Shown here: piece after piece, positions 7,277 through 11,042 of the stretch
Numbering within the stretch: position 1 is the stretch's first letter
Layout of the letters: each line of letters begins with the position of its first letter
Assembly: GCA_046756925.1 (NCBI GenBank)
Contig: JBHHXH010000079.1
Coordinates: forward strand, 1 to 11,042
Reading direction: 5' to 3'
Source of the DNA: JAJDBU01 sp046756925
GTDB lineage: Bacteria > Nitrospirota > Nitrospiria > SBBL01 > JAADHI01
Length of the DNA stretch: 11,042 nt
Position numbers and translations under genes: made by a program
Notes under the pieces: generated by a model
Seen by the model: only the letters and a program-made list of their open reading frames with translations
What the model was told of the DNA's origin: nothing
The model's database searches: none

Positions 7277-8794
7277 TTATTGCCGGGCTTCCTTCGGCGG
7301 AGAGGAGGAAGGAGTGGAGATAGGCCGCATTTGCGGAAAAAGGATGACATCCCGAATCGAGCTCTGGTTGGTCAGAAGCATGACAAGGCGGTCGATCCCG
7401 ATGCCTTCTCCCGCCGTCGGAGGCATGCCGTATTCCAATGCCAGAAGAAAATCTTCATCCATCCGATGCGCTTCCAGATCACCGGCGTCCCGCTGCGCGG
7501 CCTGCGCCTCGAAACGTGCGCGCTGATCTCCCGGATCGTTCAACTCCGAGAAGGCATTGGCAATTTCCCGCCCGGAGATATACAACTCGAATCGCTCGGT
7601 GACATGGGGCCGATCCGGTTTCCGTTTGGCGAGTGGGGAAATCTCCGTCGGAAAATCGGTAATAAAAATCGGCCCCGCCAATGCGGGCTCCACACGCGAT
7701 TCAAAAAGTCCTTCTAGCATTTTACCAAGCGAGTCGGAGGCCTTGAAGGGAATCTCAGAACGACGCAGCAAATCCGAAACCTTTTTCTTGTCGGTCAGAT
7801 CGTCGGGGCTTGCCCCGTACGACTCCGAAATGGCTTCAAGATAAGGCAGCCGCCGCCAGGGCGGACTAAAATCGATCGTCTCCCCCTGATATTCGATTTG
7901 GAGACAGCGGTGGATGTCTTGAACGATCGTGGTGAAAAGGGTCTCCGTCAAAGACATCAGATCGGTATAATCCGCATAAGCCATATAAAATTCGAGCATT
8001 GTGAATTCGGGGTTGTGGATGGTCGAGATACCCTCGTTCCGAAAATTGCGATTGATCTCGAACACCCGTTCGAAACCGCCGACAATGAGCCGTTTCAAAT
8101 AAAGTTCCGGAGCGATTCTAAGGTAGAGGTCCATCCCAAGGGTATTGTGATGGGTGACAAACGGACGCGCCGCCGCGCCCCCTGGAATAGAATGCATCAT
8201 CGGGGTTTCGACCTCCAGGAACCCCCGTTTCATGAGAAAACCGCGAATGAGTTCGATAATACGACTTCGGACGGCAAAGACCTGACGGACATCCGGATTC
8301 GCGATCAAGTCAAGATACCGCATCCGGTAACGGATCGCGATATCGGTCAATCCATGCCATTTCTCGGGAAGCGGATGCAAGGATTTCGAAAGCAGCGTGA
8401 AGGTTTGAACCTCCAGGGTCAAGGCATCGGTTTTTGTTCGAAAAAGAATACCCTCCAATCCGATCGTATCCCCGACGTCCAACTGCTCGAAAATGACGAT
8501 TTCGTTTCGATCGAGCCGGTTTTTCTTAAAATAGACTTGAAGTGTCCCGGACGCATCGCGAATATGTGCAAAAGCCGCCTTGCCGAACTTCCTCAGGGAA
8601 ACGACACGGCCGGCGACCCGATAGGAGAGCCCTTTGGCCTCCAAATCGGCTTTCGGCGTCCCACCGTATTTTTCTGTTATTTCCAGTAGCGGCGTCTTTT
8701 TCTCGAAACGCGCACCGTAGGGCGCGATACCGGCGTCCCGAAGCATCTGAACTTTACCGCATCGCTGGGAAAATTGACTCTGCTCTTCAATCAC
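7277..8794 (-). CDS. lysS: Lysyl-tRNA synthetase, class II
   Basis: LysS charges tRNA-Lys with lysine using ATP. The 505-residue protein has an N-terminal OB-fold anticodon-binding domain (about 58-135) and a class II catalytic core. The core carries the GFLEVETPMM segment of motif 1 (191-200), motif 2 FRNEGISTIHNPEFTMLEFY (251-270), and motif 3 GEGIGIDRLVML (462-473) close to the C terminus. Length is normal. The start is GTG at 8794, with AGGAGG six bases upstream; the nearby ATG (8800) is out of frame and stops at once. It is the first gene of an operon with lolC (22-base gap), lolD and a membrane protein. A good promoter lies at 8842-8870. The C-terminal tail after motif 3 is slightly extended and Ser/Pro-rich. 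Confidence 0.96.
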   Translation of the reverse strand: MIEEQSQFSQRCGKVQMLRDAGIAPYGARFEKKTPLLEITEKYGGTPKADLEAKGLSYRVAGRVVSLRKFGKAAFAHIRDASGTLQVYFKKNRLDRNEIVIFEQLDVGDTIGLEGILFRTKTDALTLEVQTFTLLSKSLHPLPEKWHGLTDIAIRYRMRYLDLIANPDVRQVFAVRSRIIELIRGFLMKRGFLEVETPMMHSIPGGAAARPFVTHHNTLGMDLYLRIAPELYLKRLIVGGFERVFEINRNFRNEGISTIHNPEFTMLEFYMAYADYTDLMSLTETLFTTIVQDIHRCLQIEYQGETIDFSPPWRRLPYLEAISESYGASPDDLTDKKKVSDLLRRSEIPFKASDSLGKMLEGLFESRVEPALAGPIFITDFPTEISPLAKRKPDRPHVTERFELYISGREIANAFSELNDPGDQRARFEAQAAQRDAGDLEAHRMDEDFLLALEYGMPPTAGEGIGIDRLVMLLTNQSSIRDVILFPQMRPISTPSSSPPKEARQ

Positions 8795-8841
8795 ACCATG
8801 CCTCCTGGGTCAAGAGTGACACCCGCGTAAAAAACGCAATC

Positions 8842-8870
8842 ATTATAAGGAAATCGGATAAACCGGTCAA
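8842..8870 (-). promoter_or_regulatory. Sigma70-type promoter of the lysS-lolC-lolD operon
   Basis: On the minus strand TTGACC (8870-8865) and a perfect TATAAT (8847-8842) are separated by exactly 17 bp. The predicted start is near 8835, leaving a leader of about 40 nt to the GTG of lysS. Part of the leader (GCGTTTTTTACGC) could form a small hairpin. The -35 box touches a tandem repeat at 8869-8896. Confidence 0.75.
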
Positions 8871-8909
8871 GGAAGGACATTGAAGGAAGGACATTGAAAG
8901 GCATTGAAG
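8869..8909. repeat. 14-bp tandem repeat upstream of lysS
   Basis: Two perfect copies of AAGGAAGGACATTG lie at 8869-8882 and 8883-8896, followed by a degenerate third unit (8897-8909). The array abuts the -35 box of the lysS promoter and lies on the far side of the -10 box, so it could be a binding site or simply a slippage product. Confidence 0.8.
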
Positions 8910-8962
8910 CGCCTTGCAGCTTGGATATCCATCTTTAATAAACCGGCCATACCCAGCACTTG

Positions 8963-8991
8963 TTGAGCGAAACGGTTTTTCGGGATATAAT
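8963..8991 (+). promoter_or_regulatory. Sigma70-type promoter of the Spy-like gene
   Basis: TTGAGC (8963-8968) and a perfect TATAAT (8986-8991) are 17 bp apart. The predicted start near 8998 gives a leader of about 60 nt before the ATG at 9059. It is divergent from the lysS promoter, with about 90 bp between the two -35 boxes. Confidence 0.75.
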
Positions 8992-9058
8992 AAATCTTGA
9001 TTTAGGTGGTCAACGAGAAAAATCCGGCAAGTACATATTCTAAAGGGGGGACATAACG

Positions 9059-9814
9059 ATGCAGATCAAAAAGGTATCTTTGGATGAAATCCTGTCAATA
9101 TTGGCGATGTCACTGATTGTGTTGGCAATCGCGCTGAACCCTTCGAGATCCTCGGCTCAGGGATTTGGGGCTCAGGGATTTGGACATCCATCAAGCGAAA
9201 GTTCGCAACCAAAAACAGAAGAAGACGATCCGCATCGCCGCTTTAGGGAAGGATCGAGAGAAGAGATGATGCGCGAAATGATGGGCGGCATGATGAAAAA
9301 CCCACATTCCAAATCATCCCCCAAAAATGTTCATCCCCCGTTTTCAGCACAAGGATTGAAAGTCACACTCGAGCTCGACGATGGACAATCGAAAAAGATG
9401 CGTGAATTGCTCTCGGAATATCGTAAAGGGATCATTCTTAAAAAAGCACAACTTCGTGTGGCCCAAATCGAGCTTGACGAGATGGTCGCCGATCAAGCCT
9501 TTGTATTGGATGAAGTAAAAAAGAAGGCAAGAAAACGCGAATCGGCCGCAACGGCCCTCACAATGCTTCGTGTCAAGGCGCTGGCCGGAGCCAGGGATTT
9601 CCTAAGCAAAGCACAATTCGAAAAATTCATGGGCATGCTAACGCACCAAATGAGCAGTCATGGCAAAAAAGGCATGCACGGCATGCGTGGACGCCATCCC
9701 GGCAGCAAAGGCCCACACGGCCGCTCGTCGTCCAGGCATCGTTTTTTCAGCGGGCACGGTAAAAGCGGCGGGTCGTTTCACGGGGGAAACAACGAAGAAG
9801 CATACGACGAATAA
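9059..9814 (+). CDS. Exported Spy/CpxP-like protein with His/Gly-rich C terminus
   Basis: This 251-residue protein starts at ATG with GGGGGG eight bases upstream. It has an N-terminal signal peptide (hydrophobic about 11-27, likely cleavage after SSA at 33), so it should act in the periplasm. A low-complexity segment contains the Met-rich stretch MMREMMGGMM (70-79). An all-helical domain (about 100-197) follows, with degenerate LTxxQ-like positions (LELDDGQ near 104-110 and LSKAQ near 184-188), as in the Spy/CpxP/ZraP group of envelope-stress and metal-linked chaperones. The tail (193-251) is rich in His, Gly, Ser and Arg. His residues at 196, 201, 207, 213, 220, 227, 233 and 241 are spaced every 5-8 residues, which suggests metal binding by inference. 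It has its own promoter and is divergent from lysS. A similar role to Spy or ZraP is plausible but unproven. Confidence 0.8.
   Translation: MQIKKVSLDEILSILAMSLIVLAIALNPSRSSAQGFGAQGFGHPSSESSQPKTEEDDPHRRFREGSREEMMREMMGGMMKNPHSKSSPKNVHPPFSAQGLKVTLELDDGQSKKMRELLSEYRKGIILKKAQLRVAQIELDEMVADQAFVLDEVKKKARKRESAATALTMLRVKALAGARDFLSKAQFEKFMGMLTHQMSSHGKKGMHGMRGRHPGSKGPHGRSSSRHRFFSGHGKSGGSFHGGNNEEAYDE
9154..9183 (+). repeat. 15-bp in-frame tandem duplication in the Spy-like gene
   Basis: GGCTCAGGGATTTGG occurs twice in a row (9154-9168 and 9169-9183) and encodes a duplicated AQGFG at the predicted signal peptidase site. The exact identity suggests a recent event. Confidence 0.9.
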
Positions 9815-9874
9815 ATTAAAATAAGGAAATGATTTTTTAATAGAACCAACCGGAACATCCAGGAATGGGCGATG

Positions 9875-9899
9875 GGTGCCGAAGGGGGGACTCGAATCC
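9875..9899 (-). other. Truncated 3' end of a tRNA-Leu-like gene, probable attachment-site remnant
   Basis: Read on the minus strand, there is a T loop TTCGAGT (9896-9890), the T-stem 3' strand CCCCC (9889-9885), an acceptor 3' strand CTTCGGC (9884-9878), discriminator A and CC. This matches tRNA-Leu genes with a GCCGAAG acceptor stem. The 5' strand of the T stem is already mismatched and nothing tRNA-like lies further upstream, so only about 25 bp remain. The final CCA reads CCC. The base composition changes to AT-rich just beyond it (from about 9900). I read this as the junction between chromosome (left) and an integrated element (right). Confidence 0.6.
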
Positions 9900-9916
9900 A
9901 TAAATATACCACCTAA

Positions 9917-9985
9917 CTAATTGTTTTTATTTACTATTTTAGTCTCCTTCTTGGCCTTGGGGACAGTCTGGGGACACAATAGATC
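9917..9985 (-). pseudogene. Remnant resembling the C-terminal tail of a tyrosine recombinase
   Basis: The minus strand between an in-frame TGA (9988-9986) and TAG (9919-9917) encodes 22 residues including CPQTVPKAKKETKIV. From memory, this resembles the C-terminal tails of tRNA-targeting tyrosine integrases of this general type. It has no start codon and lies directly between the tRNA-Leu fragment and the toxin gene. It may be the original end of the integrase whose body lies at 10585-11004. The identification is tentative because the stretch is short. Confidence 0.4.
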
Positions 9986-10075
9986 TCAGACATACAAAAT
10001 AACAGTTTAGTGGTTATCAATATTTCGACAATCCAAATTACTATTTTTTGTGTTTTAAAAATTCAGTTTTGGGAT

Positions 10076-10333
10076 TTATTTATAGGTTTTTTCGCTTCGG
10101 GATTTAATTCGATAAATGATGATCACTTTGTTGTCATCATCAATCATGTAGAGGACGCGGTAATCTCCGATTCTTATGCGGTAACCTTCTTTTTCCGTAA
10201 GTTTTTTACAGCCATGCGGTCTAGGATTAGAGGCCAATGAGAGGATAGCCTTGTCAATCTTCTTTCTTTCGAGTTGGGGAATACCTCGCGTTTCCTTTTG
10301 TACACGTTTTTCAACAAGAATCCGATAGGTCAA
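10076..10333 (-). CDS. RelE/ParE-family toxin
   Basis: This is an 85-residue basic protein with the RelE/ParE fold pattern: an N-terminal strand (YRILVEKRVQKE), a helical pair (about 12-35), SNPRPHGCKKL (35-45), and the hallmark GYRIRIGDYRVLY (50-62) followed by VIIIYRIKSRSE. RelE members cleave mRNA on the ribosome and ParE members poison gyrase; the KSRSE tail and RIGDYR region fit the RelE side better, but the exact class is open. The start is a TTG whose last two bases lie in the antitoxin stop codon (TTGA overlap), so translation is coupled. GGA lies eight bases upstream. It is the downstream gene of the pair. Composition is AT-rich, like the rest of the right end. Confidence 0.88.
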   Translation of the reverse strand: MTYRILVEKRVQKETRGIPQLERKKIDKAILSLASNPRPHGCKKLTEKEGYRIRIGDYRVLYMIDDDNKVIIIYRIKSRSEKTYK

Positions 10334-10542
10334 GCTGTTTTTCCGGCAAGGAACTTTTCGCGAAACGCTTCGTATGGGATAAAACCACTCGCTTCATGTT
10401 CTGCTTTGAGAAGGTCGTAAGCGTCTTCGAGATCTTCGAGATATTCCAGTAAGTTATTATAATCTTTGATATTTAATATGACCGAGGTCTTTTTCCCTTT
10501 TTCGTCGGTGACGAATTTAGGCTTTAGATTAGTTTTCATCAC
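10330..10542 (-). CDS. Antitoxin of the RelBE/Phd type
   Basis: This 70-residue protein precedes and overlaps the toxin. The segment KTSVILNIKDYNNLLEYLEDLEDAYDLL (about 17-44) matches the helical core of short RelB/Phd-like antitoxins. The C-terminal part (EHEASGFIPYEAFREKFL) is the likely toxin-wrapping segment. An N-terminal strand (PKFVTDEKGKKTSV) would take part in dimerisation and DNA binding. The start may be GTG at 10542 (AAGGAG seven bases upstream) or the adjoining ATG at 10539 (ten bases). Autoregulation through the promoter at 10570-10598 is expected for the family. Confidence 0.85.
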   Translation of the reverse strand: MMKTNLKPKFVTDEKGKKTSVILNIKDYNNLLEYLEDLEDAYDLLKAEHEASGFIPYEAFREKFLAGKTA

Positions 10543-10569
10543 ATTAAGGCTCCTTGATTACTTTTATAA

Positions 10570-10598
10570 ATTCTAACTGCTTATTTATATAAATACAA
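10570..10598 (-). promoter_or_regulatory. Candidate promoter of the toxin-antitoxin operon
   Basis: On the minus strand TTGTAT (10598-10593) and TAGAAT (10575-10570) are 17 bp apart. The predicted start would be near 10562, followed by AAGGAG and the antitoxin start. It overlaps the last codons of the integrase fragment. The region is AT-rich, so chance matches are possible. Confidence 0.45.
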
Positions 10599-11004
10599 CT
10601 GCCTGACAAAAAGTGGTCTCAAAAATTCTTTTCTTATAAGGATTTATTTTTTTGGGGGAAAGATTGTGAACCAAATGCACCACTTTGTCCGGTTCTTGAA
10701 AGACAATTCTTTGGCTTTGAAGATTAGAATGTGCATATTTTAGGGTGGTTCGGATATCCGTATGGCCTAAGACATCTTTAATCGCATGAAGAGAGGCACC
10801 ATTACATGCGGCTATTGATGCCAAGGAGTGTCTTGTTGCTTCGTAGAGGGTGATATTGATATCAAGTTTTTTCCTGACTTTATCCCAGATTCTAAACAGA
10901 GTCTCACCGGAATAAAAAGCCTTCATCCTTGGGTTGATAAAAACAAAATGTTCAGGAAACTTGTCTTTGCAAAGATCGGTCAACATCGTTATTAACCCGG
11001 CCAT
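10585..11004 (-). CDS. Tyrosine recombinase (integrase), C-terminal part, probably 5'-truncated
   Basis: The 139-residue frame covers the C-terminal half of a phage-type tyrosine recombinase catalytic domain. It has FVFINPR (20-26), box II ATRHSLAS (56-63) with catalytic Arg58, LGHTDIRTTLKYAH (79-92) with His81, and nucleophile Tyr90. The box II His (HxxR) is replaced by Glu55. The frame opens just after a stop at 11017-11019. The box I Arg region and the N-terminal DNA-binding domains are not in frame here; box I would be expected beyond the window edge. It is therefore a fragment, or a gene with a frameshift near 11000. The C-terminal tail (INPYKKRIFE and onward) looks unlike a normal integrase tail. 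The stop overlaps the promoter region of the antitoxin gene. Confidence 0.75.
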   Translation of the reverse strand: MAGLITMLTDLCKDKFPEHFVFINPRMKAFYSGETLFRIWDKVRKKLDINITLYEATRHSLASIAACNGASLHAIKDVLGHTDIRTTLKYAHSNLQSQRIVFQEPDKVVHLVHNLSPKKINPYKKRIFETTFCQAVVFI

Positions 11005-11042
11005 TAAATAGAGTGTTTAAGCTGCATAAGCAATTTTTGGAT

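Noticed and set aside
7898..8689. 263-codon plus-strand frame
   Set aside because: It lies wholly antisense within lysS, which is unmistakable, and its translation has no recognisable features.
1..11042. CRISPR array, phage structural genes or a multi-gene defence system
   Set aside because: No regularly spaced repeats and no nuclease, helicase or phage structural proteins are visible; the only mobile-element genes are the integrase pieces and the toxin-antitoxin pair.

Overview
This looks like a stretch of Gram-negative (diderm) bacterial chromosome of moderate GC content, flanked on both sides by scars of integrative elements. The outer-membrane lipoprotein export genes (lolC, lolD) directly downstream of lysS, and the cbpA-cbpM chaperone pair, point to a diderm. 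The lysS-lolC-lolD order and general codon use suggest a Nitrospirota, Methylomirabilota or deltaproteobacteria-type lineage, but that placement is inference from memory and is not firm.

Layout. Positions 11-55 hold the 3' part of a tRNA-Gly(GCC) gene whose 5' half is missing, as expected at the far end of an element inserted in a tRNA gene to the left of the window. Next come about 470 bases without a convincing gene, then two plus-strand genes: a QueF-like protein that lacks the QueF nucleophilic cysteine (524-961) and a cupin-like protein (1069-1629). From about 1825 to 8870 everything is on the minus strand. Read in transcription order, this is lysS - lolC - lolD - a His-rich membrane protein (one operon, 8794 to 4643, promoter at 8842-8870, probable terminator at 4546-4580), then a membrane-anchored seven-repeat RCC1-type propeller protein, then cbpA-cbpM ending in a good intrinsic terminator at 1825-1850. 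Divergent from lysS is a Spy/CpxP-like exported protein (9059-9814) with its own strong sigma70-type promoter.

The right end (about 9875-11042) is clearly more AT-rich and mobile. It has a truncated 3' end of a tRNA-Leu-like gene (9875-9899), a 22-codon remnant that looks like the C-terminal tail of a tyrosine recombinase (9917-9985), a RelE/ParE-type toxin with its overlapping antitoxin, and the C-terminal catalytic half of a tyrosine recombinase (10585-11004).

How the parts relate. The central block is ordinary housekeeping: lysyl-tRNA charging, lipoprotein release from the inner membrane, a DnaK co-chaperone with its modulator, and envelope-located accessory proteins. The most interesting items are the cysteine-less QueF homologue, the evenly spaced histidine tail of the Spy-like protein, and the arrangement at the right end, where a toxin-antitoxin module lies between the body of an integrase and what may be its displaced tail, next to a tRNA attachment scar. 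I did not find a clearly new defence or other multi-gene system in this window.
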